A DNA stretch of 64,000 bases from Sphingomonadaceae bacterium 3R27C6 (GTDB lineage Bacteria; Pseudomonadota; Alphaproteobacteria; Sphingomonadales; Sphingomonadaceae), in contig SCNS01000017.1 in the NCBI GenBank assembly GCA_005503215.1, positions 48,301 to 112,300 of the forward strand, in the 5' to 3' direction. This document shows positions 27,061 through 38,554 of the stretch, piece after piece (within the stretch, counting starts at the first letter, position 1; the number at the start of each line of letters is the position of its first letter). Below the pieces are notes generated by a model. The model did no database searches and was not told where the DNA came from. It was given only the letters and a program-made list of their open reading frames with translations. Position numbers and translations under genes: made by a program.

Positions 27061-28536
27061 ATGGGTAGGCTGCGCTCTCGCGCGGCGGATGACGGCATGT
27101 TGCGTGGAAAGGGCAGGCGCATTTCCTTTTTTGACGAAATGACGAGCCAGGAGGGCGGAACCCGGTCGCCCTATCGAGACTATTGCGGGTGGTTCGAGGC
27201 CGAGGATGCGGCGCGCATCCAGCACAAGGCGCAGCAGGCCGAAGCGCTGTTCCGCACCACCGGGATCACCTTCAACGTCTATGGCGCCGCCGACGGCGAC
27301 GAGCGGCTGATCCCGTTCGATGTCGTGCCGCGGATCATTTCGGCGAGCGAATGGCGCCGCCTGTCGCGCGGCATCGAACAGCGCGTGCGCGCCTTGAATG
27401 CCTTCCTCTACGATATTTATCACCGGCAGGAAATTTTGCGCGCCGGGCGCGTTCCGACCGAGCTGATCGCGGGCAACGAAGCCTTCCTGCCGATGATGAT
27501 GGGGCTCGATCCGCCGGGCGGCATCTATACGCATATCAGCGGCACCGACATCGTGCGCACCGGCGCCAATGAATTCTATGTGCTCGAGGATAATGCGCGC
27601 ACGCCGTCGGGCGTGTCCTACATGCTCGAAAACCGCGAAACGATGCTCCAGATGTTCCCCGAGCTGTTCGCGAAAGTGCCGGTGCGCGAGGTCAGCGATT
27701 ATCCGATCAACCTCTTGAAATCGCTCGCGGCCTGCGCGCCCCCCGCATGCGGCGGCACGCCGACCGTCGCGGTGCTGACCCCCGGCATCCACAACAGCGC
27801 TTATTATGAGCACAGCTTCCTCGCCGACCATATGGGCGCCGAACTGGTCGAGGGGCACGATCTGCGCGTTATCGACGGGCGCGTCGCGATGCGCACCACC
27901 CAAGGGTATAAGGCGATCGATGTGATCTATCGCCGCGTCGACGATGATTATCTCGACCCGCTGAATTTCCGCCCTGACTCGCTGCTTGGCGTGCCCGGCA
28001 TCTGGGACGTCTATCGCGCGGGCGGCATCACGATCGCCAATGCGCCGGGCAGCGGCATCGCCGACGACAAGGCGCTTTACAGCTATATGCCCGACATCAT
28101 CGAATTCTATACGGGCGAAAAGGCGCTGCTGCCCAATGTGCCGACGTGGCGCTGTTCGGATCCCGAGCATTTGCGCGAAGTGCTCGACCGGCTGCCGGAA
28201 CTCGTCGTCAAGGAAGTCCATGGATCGGGCGGTTACGGGATGCTCGTCGGCCCCGCCGCGAGCAAGAAGGAACTCGCGGCGTTCCGCGCCAAGCTGGAAG
28301 CGAACCCCGGCAATTATATCGCGCAGCCGACGCTGTCGCTGTCGACCGTGCCGATCTTCACGAAGAAGGGCCTCGCCCCGCGCCACGTCGACCTGCGCCC
28401 CTTTGTGCTGATGTCGCCGCAGGGGATCATAATCACGCCGGGAGGACTGACGCGCGTCGCGATGACCAAGGGATCGCTGGTGGTGAATTCGAGCCAGGGC
28501 GGCGGCACCAAAGACACCTGGGTATTGGAAGACTGA
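27061..28536 (+). CDS. Circularly permuted ATP-grasp type 2 protein
   Basis: A 491-residue protein of the circularly permuted ATP-grasp family (often COG2308). Characteristic blocks are YCGWFEAED, FNVYGAADGDERLIPFDVVPRII, LNAFLYDIYHRQEIL, DIVRTGANEFYVLEDNARTPSGVSYMLENR, LTPGIHNSAYYEHSFLA, VDDDYLDPL and LVVKEVHGSGGYGMLVGP. Such proteins are thought to form amide (peptide-like) bonds using ATP, but the product is unknown. The first ATG is used because AGGA lies 5-8 bases before it; an ATG at 27097 has no site. Its stop shares a base with the alpha-E gene start (TGATG). Confidence 0.9.
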   Translation: MGRLRSRAADDGMLRGKGRRISFFDEMTSQEGGTRSPYRDYCGWFEAEDAARIQHKAQQAEALFRTTGITFNVYGAADGDERLIPFDVVPRIISASEWRRLSRGIEQRVRALNAFLYDIYHRQEILRAGRVPTELIAGNEAFLPMMMGLDPPGGIYTHISGTDIVRTGANEFYVLEDNARTPSGVSYMLENRETMLQMFPELFAKVPVREVSDYPINLLKSLAACAPPACGGTPTVAVLTPGIHNSAYYEHSFLADHMGAELVEGHDLRVIDGRVAMRTTQGYKAIDVIYRRVDDDYLDPLNFRPDSLLGVPGIWDVYRAGGITIANAPGSGIADDKALYSYMPDIIEFYTGEKALLPNVPTWRCSDPEHLREVLDRLPELVVKEVHGSGGYGMLVGPAASKKELAAFRAKLEANPGNYIAQPTLSLSTVPIFTKKGLAPRHVDLRPFVLMSPQGIIITPGGLTRVAMTKGSLVVNSSQGGGTKDTWVLED

Positions 28537-29477
28537 TGCTCGGCAAGACCGCAGGCTCGCTCTTCTGGATGGCGCGCTACCTCGAGCGTAGCGAGAATAA
28601 TGCGCGCCTGATCGACGCGGGGTTCCGCATCGCGCTGACGCGGTCGTCGACCGCTGCCGCCGAATGGAAGTCGGTGCTGGTGACCGCAGGGGTCAATCAG
28701 GCGTTCCAGGCGGCGCACGGCGATTATAGCTCGGCGCGCGTGATCGACTTCCTGCTTCGCGATCCCGCGAACCCGTCGAGCATCATGTCGGTCATCAGGC
28801 AAGCACGCGATAATGCCCGCACCGCGCGCACCGCGCTGACCCGCGAGACGTGGGAGGCGGTCAATACGAGCTGGATGGCGCTCGTCGCATTGCTGCGGCG
28901 GCCGGTGCGCGAGGATGATCTGCCCGACGTGCTGACGACGATCCGTCAGCAAAGCGCACACGTCCGCGGGGCATTGAACGGCACGATGCTGCGCAACGAC
29001 GGCTATCATTTTGCGCTGCTCGGCACGTTTCTGGAGCGCGCCGACAACACCGCGCGCATCCTCGACGTCAAATATTATCTGCTGCTGCCGTCGGTCGCGC
29101 ATATCGGCACGTCGATCGACAATGTGCAGTGGGAAACGATCCTGCGGTCGGTGTCGGCGCACCGCGCCTATCGCTGGCTTTACGGGGCCGAGATCAGCGC
29201 GCTCAAGATCGCCGAATTCCTGATCCTTTATCGCCAGATGCCGCGCAGCCTCGCTTTTTGCTGCGAGCGGATGGAGGATCATCTGGCGCAGCTGCAGCGG
29301 CATTATGGCGAGGAAACCGAGGCTTGGCGCTTGGCGCATGCGCTGAGCCATGAGAAGCTCGCCGGGCCGATCCAGTCGATCTTCGACGGCGGGCTGCATC
29401 AATATGTGACCAGCTTTCTTCGCGACACCGCCGCCCTCGCCCGGCAGGTCGAGTGCGATTACAGGTTTGTGGAATGA
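28536..29477 (+). CDS. Alpha-E domain protein (DUF403)
   Basis: A 313-residue, largely helical protein of the alpha-E (DUF403) family: FWMARYLERSENNARLIDAGFR at the start, ALLGTFLERADNTARILDVKYYLLLPS in the middle, WLYGAEISALKIAEFLILYRQMPRSL further on. The repeated LERxxNxAR motifs suggest two related halves. It always travels with the ATP-grasp and transglutaminase genes and overlaps both here (TGATG upstream, ATGA downstream). Role in the presumed peptide-modifying system is unknown. Confidence 0.9.
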   Translation: MLGKTAGSLFWMARYLERSENNARLIDAGFRIALTRSSTAAAEWKSVLVTAGVNQAFQAAHGDYSSARVIDFLLRDPANPSSIMSVIRQARDNARTARTALTRETWEAVNTSWMALVALLRRPVREDDLPDVLTTIRQQSAHVRGALNGTMLRNDGYHFALLGTFLERADNTARILDVKYYLLLPSVAHIGTSIDNVQWETILRSVSAHRAYRWLYGAEISALKIAEFLILYRQMPRSLAFCCERMEDHLAQLQRHYGEETEAWRLAHALSHEKLAGPIQSIFDGGLHQYVTSFLRDTAALARQVECDYRFVE

Positions 29478-30277
29478 AACTGCGCGTCGAACATACCACC
29501 CGTTATCAATATGATGCGCCGGTCAGCTATGCTCTGCAGCAGCTGAAACTCACGCCGAAGGACCGGCCGGGGCAGCAGCGTGTCCATGGCTGGACGATCG
29601 AGGTCGAGGGCGGCGCGCAGCAGCTGCATTACACCGACCATCACGGCAATGGTGTCGATCTGATTGCGGTGCAGGGCGGGTCGAGCGAGATGGTCATCCG
29701 CTGTCATGGCGAGGTCGAGCTGGAAACCTGGGACGGCGTGATCGGGGAGCATCGCGGTGCGATGCCGCTCTGGACTTTCCTGCGGCCCACGCCGCTGACG
29801 CGCGCCGGTCGGGGTATCCGTTCGCTGACCGCGACGCTTGGCCGCGACTACGACAATGATATCGAGCGCGCGCATGCCCTGTCGGCGCTGATCATCGACC
29901 GGCTGGCGTACCGGATCGGCTTTACCGATGCCGAGACGACCGCCGAACAGGCGCTCGGCGCCGAAGGCGGGGTGTGTCAGGACCATGCGCATATCTTCAT
30001 CGCCGCGATGCGCCACCTCGGCCATCCGGCGCGTTATGTTTCGGGCTATCTGATGATGAACGACCGCACGCATCAGGATGCGACGCATGCGTGGGCCGAG
30101 GCGCATTTCGACCATATCGGCTGGATCGGCTTCGACGTCAGCAACGGCCACTCGCCCGACCAGCGCTACATCCGCGTCGCGACGGGGCTCGATTATCGCG
30201 ATGCGGCCCCGGTTCGCGGCATGCGCTATGGTGCGGCGCAGGAAAATCTGGTTGTTCAATTGCAGGTCCAGCAATAA
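29474..30277 (+). CDS. Transglutaminase-like cysteine peptidase
   Basis: A 267-residue protein with an N-terminal beta domain (LRVEHTTRYQYDAPVSYALQ) and a transglutaminase-like catalytic domain. The catalytic Cys is in EGGVCQDHAHIFIAAMRHLG, the His in DATHAWAEAHF and the Asp in GWIGFDVSNG. The fold hydrolyses or transfers amide bonds. Overlaps the alpha-E gene by ATGA and precedes the Anbu-like protease gene by 60 bases. It probably cleaves or rearranges whatever the ATP-grasp protein makes (inference). Confidence 0.92.
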   Translation: MKLRVEHTTRYQYDAPVSYALQQLKLTPKDRPGQQRVHGWTIEVEGGAQQLHYTDHHGNGVDLIAVQGGSSEMVIRCHGEVELETWDGVIGEHRGAMPLWTFLRPTPLTRAGRGIRSLTATLGRDYDNDIERAHALSALIIDRLAYRIGFTDAETTAEQALGAEGGVCQDHAHIFIAAMRHLGHPARYVSGYLMMNDRTHQDATHAWAEAHFDHIGWIGFDVSNGHSPDQRYIRVATGLDYRDAAPVRGMRYGAAQENLVVQLQVQQ

Positions 30278-30337
30278 GCGGGCAGTGCACCAGATTAGGG
30301 GCGATCAGGACTTTCCGGGCGGGGAAAACGGGATTCG

Positions 30338-31069
30338 ATGACTTATTGCGTTGGCATGCGTTTGAACAAGGGACTGGTGTTCATGTCGGACACCCGCACC
30401 AACGCGGGCGTCGACGACATTTCGCAAGTCCGCAAGATGCGCAGCTGGCACGTGCCGGGCGAGCGCGTGATCACGCTGATGTCGGCGGGCAATCTGGCGA
30501 CGACGCAAGCGGTCGTCAGTCTGCTCGACGAGCGCACCAAGGCGCCCGAGGATCGGCATCCGTCGATCCTGGCGGCACCGTCGATGTTCGCGGTCGCGAC
30601 GATCGTCGGCGAGACGCTGCGCAATATCGTGATGCGCCACAGCGACGAGGGGCCCGCGGCGGAATCGCTGTTCCGCGCCTCGCTGATCGTCGGCGGGCAG
30701 ATCAAGGGGTCCGAACCGCGGCTGTTCCTCATCTATCCCGAGGGCAATTTCATCGAGGCGGGCGAGGATAATCCCTTCTTCCAGATCGGCGAGACCAAAT
30801 ATGGGCGGCCGATCATCGTGCGCTCGTACGACCCGGCGATGTCGTTCGAGGATTCGGTGAAGCTGCTTTGCGTCTCGTTCGATTCGACGATCCGCGCCAA
30901 TGCCGGCGTCGACCTGCCGATCGACCTTCGCGTCCATGAGCGCGACGATTTTGCCACGGTGCGCGAACGGCGGTTCGAGCGCAACGACCCCTATTTCGAA
31001 AGCGTCGCCGACGGCTGGGCCGAGGCATTGGGCATCGCGCTCGCGGAGCTTCCCGACTTCCATTTCTGA
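30338..31069 (+). CDS. Proteasome-type peptidase (Anbu-like)
   Basis: A 243-residue protein of the bacterial proteasome-related Anbu (BPH) group. Members start at a Thr/Ser right after Met: here MTYCVGMRLNKGLVFMSDTRTNAG, with Thr2 as the presumed N-terminal nucleophile. The block ESLFRASLIVGGQIKGSEPRLFLIYPEG and SYDPAMSFEDSVKLLCVSFDSTIRANAGVDLP match family positions. It completes the ATP-grasp, alpha-E, transglutaminase, Anbu set. Anbu forms open helical rings in other species; its substrate is not known. Confidence 0.9.
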   Translation: MTYCVGMRLNKGLVFMSDTRTNAGVDDISQVRKMRSWHVPGERVITLMSAGNLATTQAVVSLLDERTKAPEDRHPSILAAPSMFAVATIVGETLRNIVMRHSDEGPAAESLFRASLIVGGQIKGSEPRLFLIYPEGNFIEAGEDNPFFQIGETKYGRPIIVRSYDPAMSFEDSVKLLCVSFDSTIRANAGVDLPIDLRVHERDDFATVRERRFERNDPYFESVADGWAEALGIALAELPDFHF

Positions 31070-31115
31070 CCGCCTTCGGCCACCGTCGCCCGTCGTGAAT
31101 GCACAGGGGATTGCC

Positions 31116-32303
31116 ATGTCGCGCTGGATTGCTGCCGCACTTGTCCTGATAGCCAATCCGGTAGCGGCCGAAGAGTCGCGCTTCGATGCGGCACTCAGCG
31201 ATTTTCGCGAACTGCACCGGAGCGAAACCGGCCGGGCGAAGATCGCGGGAAGCAGTTTCTACGTTGTACGTGACGGCCGGACCGTCGTTGCCGACCATCT
31301 GGGCGAGCAGGACGCCGACGCGCATGTCCCCGTCGATGCCGACACCATCTATCATTGGGCATCGATTACCAAGACGATGACCGGGATTGCGATCATGCAG
31401 CTCCGCGATCGCGGACTGCTGTCGCTCGACGATCCGATCACCCGCTATGTGCCCGAACTCGCCGCCGTCCATAATCCCTATGGCAACACGGACGCGATCA
31501 CGCTGCGCCAGTTGATGAGCCACAGCGCGGGATTTCGGAGTGGAACCTGGCCGTGGCGCGACCATGACTGGCAGCCGTTCGAGCCGAAGGGCTGGGCGCA
31601 GCTCGCGGCGATGCTGCCTTACACGCAGGTCGAATTCAAACCGGGCAGCCGCTTCGGCTATTCGAACCCCGGCATCGTCTATCTTGGGCAGGTCATCGAG
31701 CGGCTGTCGGGCGAAGATTATGAGGTCTATGTCGACAAGAACATCCTGAAGCCGCTGGCCATGCACGCGAGCTATTTCGACCGCACGCCGCCGCACCTGC
31801 TGCCGCACCGGTCGCACAGCTATTATATCCGCGATGGACGGCGGGTCGCGGCGCCGTTCGATGTCGATACCGGGGTGACGGTGTCGAACGGCGGGCTCAA
31901 CGCGCCAATGCCCGATATGGCGAAATATGCGGCGTTCCTCCTCGGCGATCCGGCGCGCCAATCAGACTATGATCTTGTATTGAAACGGTCGTCGATCGAG
32001 GAAATGTGGGCACCGCAAATCGCGGCGGGCGAGGATTTCACGCAGGGCCGCATGGCGAAGACGACGCAGAGCGGCCTGTCCTTCTTCATCGACCGCGGCG
32101 CGGGGGTGCGGTTCGTCGGGCATAATGGCGACCAGAACGGCTTTCGCGCCTATCTCAGCCTCTGTCCCGACCAGCGCGCCGGCAGTCTGCTGGCGTTCAA
32201 CACCGAAACGCGGGGCGTCGAGAATAGCGCCGCCAATCGTAAAACGGCGGAATCGCGGATCGCGCTCGGGGCCGACCGGCTGTGCGAGGCGCTGGCAAAG
32301 TAG
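31116..32303 (+). CDS. Serine hydrolase, class C beta-lactamase/esterase family
   Basis: A 395-residue exported protein (signal MSRWIAAALVLIANPVAA). Catalytic signature Ser-x-x-Lys is ASITKTM with Ser83; the second motif is YSNPG and the third HNGDQNG near the C-terminus. These are the elements of class C-like penicillin-binding and esterase enzymes. Length and context do not distinguish a beta-lactamase, a D-aminopeptidase or an esterase. No regulatory ampR-like gene is adjacent, and resistance is not implied. Confidence 0.88.
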   Translation: MSRWIAAALVLIANPVAAEESRFDAALSDFRELHRSETGRAKIAGSSFYVVRDGRTVVADHLGEQDADAHVPVDADTIYHWASITKTMTGIAIMQLRDRGLLSLDDPITRYVPELAAVHNPYGNTDAITLRQLMSHSAGFRSGTWPWRDHDWQPFEPKGWAQLAAMLPYTQVEFKPGSRFGYSNPGIVYLGQVIERLSGEDYEVYVDKNILKPLAMHASYFDRTPPHLLPHRSHSYYIRDGRRVAAPFDVDTGVTVSNGGLNAPMPDMAKYAAFLLGDPARQSDYDLVLKRSSIEEMWAPQIAAGEDFTQGRMAKTTQSGLSFFIDRGAGVRFVGHNGDQNGFRAYLSLCPDQRAGSLLAFNTETRGVENSAANRKTAESRIALGADRLCEALAK

Positions 32304-32321
32304 TCCGACTTTCTCGTCACC

Positions 32322-32380
32322 CCGGACTTGATCCGGGGTCCAAGGACGCGCCGTCGCAATGGATCCCGGATCAGGTCCGG
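32322..32380. repeat. Inverted repeat between convergent genes
   Basis: Two 21-base arms (left starting CCGGACTTGATCCGG, right ending CCCGGATCAGGTCCGG) are inverted copies with about three mismatches. Each arm also folds on itself. It occupies the gap between the serine hydrolase and acetyl-CoA synthetase genes and probably acts as a two-way terminator. Confidence 0.7.
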
Positions 32381-32394
32381 CATAACGATTGGGG

Positions 32395-34386
<1,992 letters not shown>

Positions 34387-34441
34387 TGTTCGCCCGCTGC
34401 GATAACCCGCGAGCCACAAACTGCAAGGGCGTGTCGGCCCA

Positions 34442-35956
34442 ATGAAGGGACAGATGATGGTTCAATTGGGCCAGGATATTGATGGGCTCCTCGGCAGGCT
34501 GGGGGTCGACCGCGCATTGTGGACCGAAGGCTCGATGCCGTCGGTCACGCCGCTGACGGGCGAAGAGCTGGGAATGGTGCGGGTCGCCGATGCAGCGGCA
34601 ATTGATGAGACACTCGACAAAGCGAGGGCCGCCTTTCGCGCGTGGCGCAATGTTCCCGCCCCGCGCCGCGGCGAACTCGTTCGATTGTGGGGCGAGGAAT
34701 TGCGCGCGGCAAAAGACGATCTGGCGAAGCTGGTGACGATCGAGGCGGGCAAGATCCCGTCCGAGGGCGCGGGCGAGGTACAGGAAATGATCGACATCTG
34801 CGACTTCGCGGTCGGGCTGTCGCGGCAATTATATGGCCTGACCATCGCGACCGAGCGACCGGGGCACCGGATGATGGAGGTCTGGCATCCGCTGGGTGTC
34901 GTCGGGGTGATCTCGGCGTTCAATTTCCCGGTCGCCGTGTGGGCATGGAACGCCGCCATCGCGCTGGTGTGCGGCAACAGCGTGGTGTGGAAGCCGTCGG
35001 AAAAGACGCCGCTGACCGCGCTGGCGACGCAGGCGATTTTCGAGCGCGCGCTGGCGCGCTTCGGCGATGCGCCCGAGGGGTTGGCGCAGCTCTTGATCGG
35101 CGGGCGCGAGGCGGGCGAGGCGCTGGTCGACGACACGCGCGTGGCGCTGGTATCGGCGACGGGTTCGACGCGGATGGGCCGCGCGGTCGCGCCGCGGCTG
35201 GCGCAGCGGTTCGCGCGCGCGATCCTCGAACTTGGCGGCAACAATGGCGTGATCGTCACGCCGTCGGCCGACCTCGACCTCGCGCTGCGCGGGGTGGCGT
35301 TCGGGGCGATGGGGACCGCGGGACAACGCTGTACGACGACGCGGCGATTGTTCCTGCACGACAGCATTTACGATGGCTTCGTCACCAAGCTGAAGGCCGC
35401 CTACAACAGCGTCGGCGTGGGCAATCCGCTGACAAGCGAGGTGCTCGTCGGGCCGCTGATCGACCGCGCCTCCTATGAAATGATGCAGGACGCGCTGGAC
35501 GCGGCGCGCGGCGCGGGCGGGGTCGTCCATGGCGGCGAGCGGGTCGGCGAAGGTGCGAGTTTTTACGTGAAGCCCGCGCTCGTCGAGATGCCGGGGCAGG
35601 TCGGACCCGTGCTCGAAGAGACCTTCGCGCCGATCCTCTACGTGATGCGCTATTATGATCTGGATGCGGTGATCGAGCTGCACAACGATGTCGCAGCAGG
35701 CCTGTCGTCGGCGATCTTCACGACCGACATGCGCGAGGCCGAGCGGTTCCTGGTCGCGAGCGACTGCGGTATCACCAACGTCAATCTCGGCACCTCGGGC
35801 GCCGAGATCGGCGGCGCGTTCGGCGGCGAGAAGGAAACCGGCGGCGGGCGTGAAAGCGGCTCCGACAGCTGGAAGGCCTATATGCGGCGGGCGACGAATA
35901 CGCTGAATTATTCGGACACGCTGCCACTGGCCCAGGGGGTTTCGTTCGAAATCTAG
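34442..35956 (+). CDS. Aldehyde dehydrogenase, ALDH7 (antiquitin / piperideine-6-carboxylate) type
   Basis: A 504-residue NAD-dependent aldehyde dehydrogenase of the ALDH7 group that oxidises alpha-aminoadipate semialdehyde (lysine catabolism) or related aldehydes. The general base Glu is in [15 protein letters not shown], the catalytic Cys in [12 protein letters not shown]. The cofactor region is [25 protein letters not shown]. The C-terminal [19 protein letters not shown] is typical of ALDH7. Several nearby start codons (34442, 34454, 34457) are possible. Substrate is inferred from family only, and no other lysine-degradation gene is adjacent. Confidence 0.9.
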   Translation: MKGQMMVQLGQDIDGLLGRLGVDRALWTEGSMPSVTPLTGEELGMVRVADAAAIDETLDKARAAFRAWRNVPAPRRGELVRLWGEELRAAKDDLAKLVTIEAGKIPSEGAGEVQEMIDICDFAVGLSRQLYGLTIATERPGHRMMEVWHPLGVVGVISAFNFPVAVWAWNAAIALVCGNSVVWKPSEKTPLTALATQAIFERALARFGDAPEGLAQLLIGGREAGEALVDDTRVALVSATGSTRMGRAVAPRLAQRFARAILELGGNNGVIVTPSADLDLALRGVAFGAMGTAGQRCTTTRRLFLHDSIYDGFVTKLKAAYNSVGVGNPLTSEVLVGPLIDRASYEMMQDALDAARGAGGVVHGGERVGEGASFYVKPALVEMPGQVGPVLEETFAPILYVMRYYDLDAVIELHNDVAAGLSSAIFTTDMREAERFLVASDCGITNVNLGTSGAEIGGAFGGEKETGGGRESGSDSWKAYMRRATNTLNYSDTLPLAQGVSFEI

Positions 35957-35958
35957 TT

Positions 35959-36057
35959 CCCCTCCCGCTTGCGGGAGGGGCTAGGGGAGGGCATGTCGCG
36001 CTCCTGCATTTCGGTCCCGGAACAAGCCCCCCGACCCCTCCCATAAATGGGAGGAGA
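35959..36057. repeat. Hairpin-rich intergenic repeat between convergent genes
   Basis: Starts with CCCTCCCGCTTGCGGGAGGG (a 9-bp stem, loop TT) and ends with CCCTCCCATAAATGGGAGGA. It fills the gap between the ALDH and thiolase genes. The first hairpin is the same type as that at 14506. Terminator role likely. Confidence 0.65.
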
Positions 36058-36062
36058 GAGGT

Positions 36063-37562
36063 TTACGCCCGCCAGCCGAAGCCTTCTGCGAGCGCGACGA
36101 TTTGACCCGCAGCCCCGACCGGCTCCTGCTTACCGTCGGTCAGGAACGCCAGCATCGCTGTGTCGCTCACATCCACATGCGCGAGCGAGCGCTTGCCGTC
36201 GGGCGTGCGTGCGACGACAACGCCTGCTTTCGGCGCCCCATCGCGGCCATAAAACACGGTGTAGCTCTCGATCGTCGCCGGCCCCGCATAATCCTCGACC
36301 AGCTCGGGCACCGGCCCGCGTTTCGCCTCGGCCTCGGACTGATAGTCGAAATCCTGCGGAAAGCTCGCCGCCGCAATCGGCCGGTTGCCCAGCACGATGC
36401 AATGATTGTCGGTCGCGAAGCCGCCATTGGCGAAGAGGAAGCCATAGCGGCCTTCCTCGCGCAGTTTCTGGGTCATCGAAACGATCGCATGGCTCATATA
36501 ATTCGCGATCGGCCCGCCGCCGAAGGTGAGGCCGCCGAACACCGTCGCGGGCCGGTCCCACGGCCAGCCGAGGATACGCCGCGCCATCTTGGGCACACAC
36601 GGGAAGCAGCTGTAAAGCTCGACGAAGTCGAAGTCCGCGGCGGTCATCGCGTTCAGTTCGAGCGTGCGCGAGATCGACGTTTCCATGCTGACGCTGCCGT
36701 CATAACGGTCGCGGTGGAGGATGCTGGGCGGCTCCTTTGCCGCCGCGCCCATGCCGATATGGATCAGGCGGTCTTCGGGGATGCCGCGGCGCCATGCTTC
36801 GGCGATGCTTGCGACGATGAAGCCGGCGCCCTGATTGACCGACGAATTGGCGACCATCAGCTTCGAATAGGGGAAGGCGATGGGGCGGTTGCGCTCGTCG
36901 ACCTTGAGGATGTCTTCGGGGCTGGTGGGCTTGCGAATCCACGCGCCGTCGTTCGCCGCCGCCACGTCGGAAAAGCGCGACCAGATTTCGGCGCTTTCGA
37001 ACTGGGCTTCGGCGAGGCTCTGGCCCCATGCCGCGCGTGTCGCATTCTCGTAGAGGGGATAGACGTCTACCGGCGCCGCCAGTCCGTGAAGCTGGGCGTA
37101 GTTCGGCTCGCGGCGTGTCGCGACCTTGCGGATCGCGTTATAGCTTTTGTCCTCGCCGCTCGCGGCCTTGGCGGCGCGGCCGGCGGCGGTGCGGAGCGCT
37201 TCGGCGCCGACGATGGCGGCGAGTTTGACCTCGCCCGCGCCGATCCGGTTCGCGGCCTCGTTGAGCAGGCGCACCGGCGTGTCGCCGTGCGGAGCCGCCG
37301 ACTGATAGTTGATCGCGGGCGTTGCGCCGATCGCGGCGGCGAGCGGTTCGGGGAGCTTGCCGAGGTGGTGGAAGCTGATCTGGTCGACGATCGCAAGGCT
37401 GTCCAAGTCGGTCAGCAAGCCGCCGCCTGCATCGGCATCGGCGATCTTCAGAGCTTCGATCATCAACCCGAGCGAATCGAACCCGTCGTCGGGGTCGTCG
37501 GGCCGATCGTTGATCTGTCCGACCCCGATGATGACGGGAATGCGCTCGGGATCGGTCATCAT
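36063..37562 (-). CDS. Thiolase-family acetyl-CoA acetyltransferase
   Basis: A 499-residue thiolase-superfamily protein with an extra C-terminal domain. It begins IPVIIGVGQINDRP, has ANSSVNQGAGFIV and GMGAAAKEPPS, then FVELYSCFPCVPKMA holding the cysteine of the active-site region, and FGGLTFGGGPIANYMSHAI. The C-terminal domain includes ATIESYTVFYGRDGAPKAGVVVARTPDG. It follows the enoyl-CoA hydratase with a 2-base gap, so both form an acyl-CoA degradation operon under the operator at 38396. Chain-length specificity is unknown. Confidence 0.9.
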   Translation of the reverse strand: MMTDPERIPVIIGVGQINDRPDDPDDGFDSLGLMIEALKIADADAGGGLLTDLDSLAIVDQISFHHLGKLPEPLAAAIGATPAINYQSAAPHGDTPVRLLNEAANRIGAGEVKLAAIVGAEALRTAAGRAAKAASGEDKSYNAIRKVATRREPNYAQLHGLAAPVDVYPLYENATRAAWGQSLAEAQFESAEIWSRFSDVAAANDGAWIRKPTSPEDILKVDERNRPIAFPYSKLMVANSSVNQGAGFIVASIAEAWRRGIPEDRLIHIGMGAAAKEPPSILHRDRYDGSVSMETSISRTLELNAMTAADFDFVELYSCFPCVPKMARRILGWPWDRPATVFGGLTFGGGPIANYMSHAIVSMTQKLREEGRYGFLFANGGFATDNHCIVLGNRPIAAASFPQDFDYQSEAEAKRGPVPELVEDYAGPATIESYTVFYGRDGAPKAGVVVARTPDGKRSLAHVDVSDTAMLAFLTDGKQEPVGAAGQIVALAEGFGWRA

Positions 37563-37564
37563 GG

Positions 37565-38359
37565 TCAGCGCGCCTTCCACTCGGGCTTGCGCTTCTGCGC
37601 AAAGGCCAGCGGCCCCTCGCGCGCGTCTTCACTGCGCATCAGCACCCCGCGTTCGCGCGTGTTATGCTCCCAATAGGGGGCATCCGCGGCGATGCGGCCC
37701 TCGTCGATGCCGAGCGCGACGCGCTTCGACGCCTGCACCGAGAGCGGCGCATTGGCGGCAATCTTTTCGGCGAGCGCGAGCGCGGTGGGGAGCAGGTCGG
37801 CGAGCGGGACGACATGGTTGACGAGGCCGAACTCGGCGGCGCGCGCGGCGGGGATCGGGTCGCCGGTGAGCATATATTCCATCGCGAGCTTCTTCGGCAA
37901 CTGCTGCGCGAGGCGGAAGGCGCCGCCCGCCGCGGCGAACAGCCCGACCTTGACCTCGGGCAGGCCGAATTGTGCATGATCGGCGGCGACGATAATGTCG
38001 CTCATCAGCGCGATCTCGCAGCCGCCGCCGAACGCGAAGCCGTTGACCGCGGCGATGATCGGTTTCGAGATCGGGTGCGACACCATGCCGGCGAAACCCC
38101 ACGCCTGTTGCGCCGGATCGTCGGGATAGAGGCTTTCGCCGCGCGATAGCGCGACGAGGTCGGCGCCCGCGCAAAAGCTTTTGTCGCCCGCGCCGGTGAT
38201 CACGACGGCGCGGATTTCGGGGTCGGCTTCGGCCTCTTCGAGCGCGGTGCCGATGCCGACATGGACCGCGGCGTTGACCGCGTTGCGCGCTTCGGGCCGG
38301 TTGATCGTGACGATCAGGATATGGCCGCGGCGTTCGGTGAGGATGGTGGTGTCGGTCAT
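37565..38359 (-). CDS. Enoyl-CoA hydratase/isomerase (crotonase family)
   Basis: A 264-residue crotonase. Oxyanion-hole residues are in AVVITGAGDKSFCAGADLVAL and in AVNGFAFGGGCEIALMSD. The first catalytic glutamate position lies in LPEVKVGLFAAAGGAFRL; the second position is less conserved, so hydratase or isomerase cannot be told apart. First gene of an operon with the thiolase, preceded 36 bases upstream by a perfect 18-bp palindrome. Confidence 0.92.
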   Translation of the reverse strand: MTDTTILTERRGHILIVTINRPEARNAVNAAVHVGIGTALEEAEADPEIRAVVITGAGDKSFCAGADLVALSRGESLYPDDPAQQAWGFAGMVSHPISKPIIAAVNGFAFGGGCEIALMSDIIVAADHAQFGLPEVKVGLFAAAGGAFRLAQQLPKKLAMEYMLTGDPIPAARAAEFGLVNHVVPLADLLPTALALAEKIAANAPLSVQASKRVALGIDEGRIAADAPYWEHNTRERGVLMRSEDAREGPLAFAQKRKPEWKAR

Positions 38360-38395
38360 CGCGAATCTCTCCCTTTCGGCGGAGTATCGCGGCGA

Positions 38396-38413
38396 GTTGA
38401 CGTTTACGTCAAC
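38396..38413. promoter_or_regulatory. Operator-like palindrome upstream of the hydratase/thiolase operon
   Basis: GTTGACGTTTACGTCAAC: two 8-bp arms (GTTGACGT / ACGTCAAC) around TT, perfect dyad symmetry. A near copy precedes the SDR gene (22097-22114) at almost the same distance from the start. It resembles LiuR/FadR-type acyl-CoA-responsive sites, but the regulator is not in the window. Confidence 0.65.
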
Positions 38414-38419
38414 TGTAAT

Positions 38420-38546
38420 CCTCCCTGTCGCGAAGCGATGGGAAGGGGGACCATCCGCAGGATGGTGGAGGGGCGGCGACGTCGCGTCATGGCCCCTCCG
38501 TCAGCGCTTCGCGCTGCCACCTCCCCATCGCTGCGCGACAGGGAGG
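38420..38546. repeat. Large inverted-repeat intergenic element
   Basis: Arms CCTCCCTGTCGCGAAGCGAT (left) and ATCGCTGCGCGACAGGGAGG (right) pair over about 25 bases. Smaller hairpins lie inside (CCATCCGCAGGATGG). It fills the gap between the hydratase and transaldolase genes, both on the minus strand, and overlaps no gene. A miniature repeat of the same class as others in the window. Confidence 0.7.
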
Positions 38547-38554
38547 ATATTTCA

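Noticed and set aside
24181..28386. A very long open frame (about 1,400 codons) antisense to secA and the ATP-grasp gene
   Set aside because: It is the mirror of GC-rich codon use in the sense genes; the product is a low-complexity Arg/Leu/Val/Asp mix and spans two unrelated genes.
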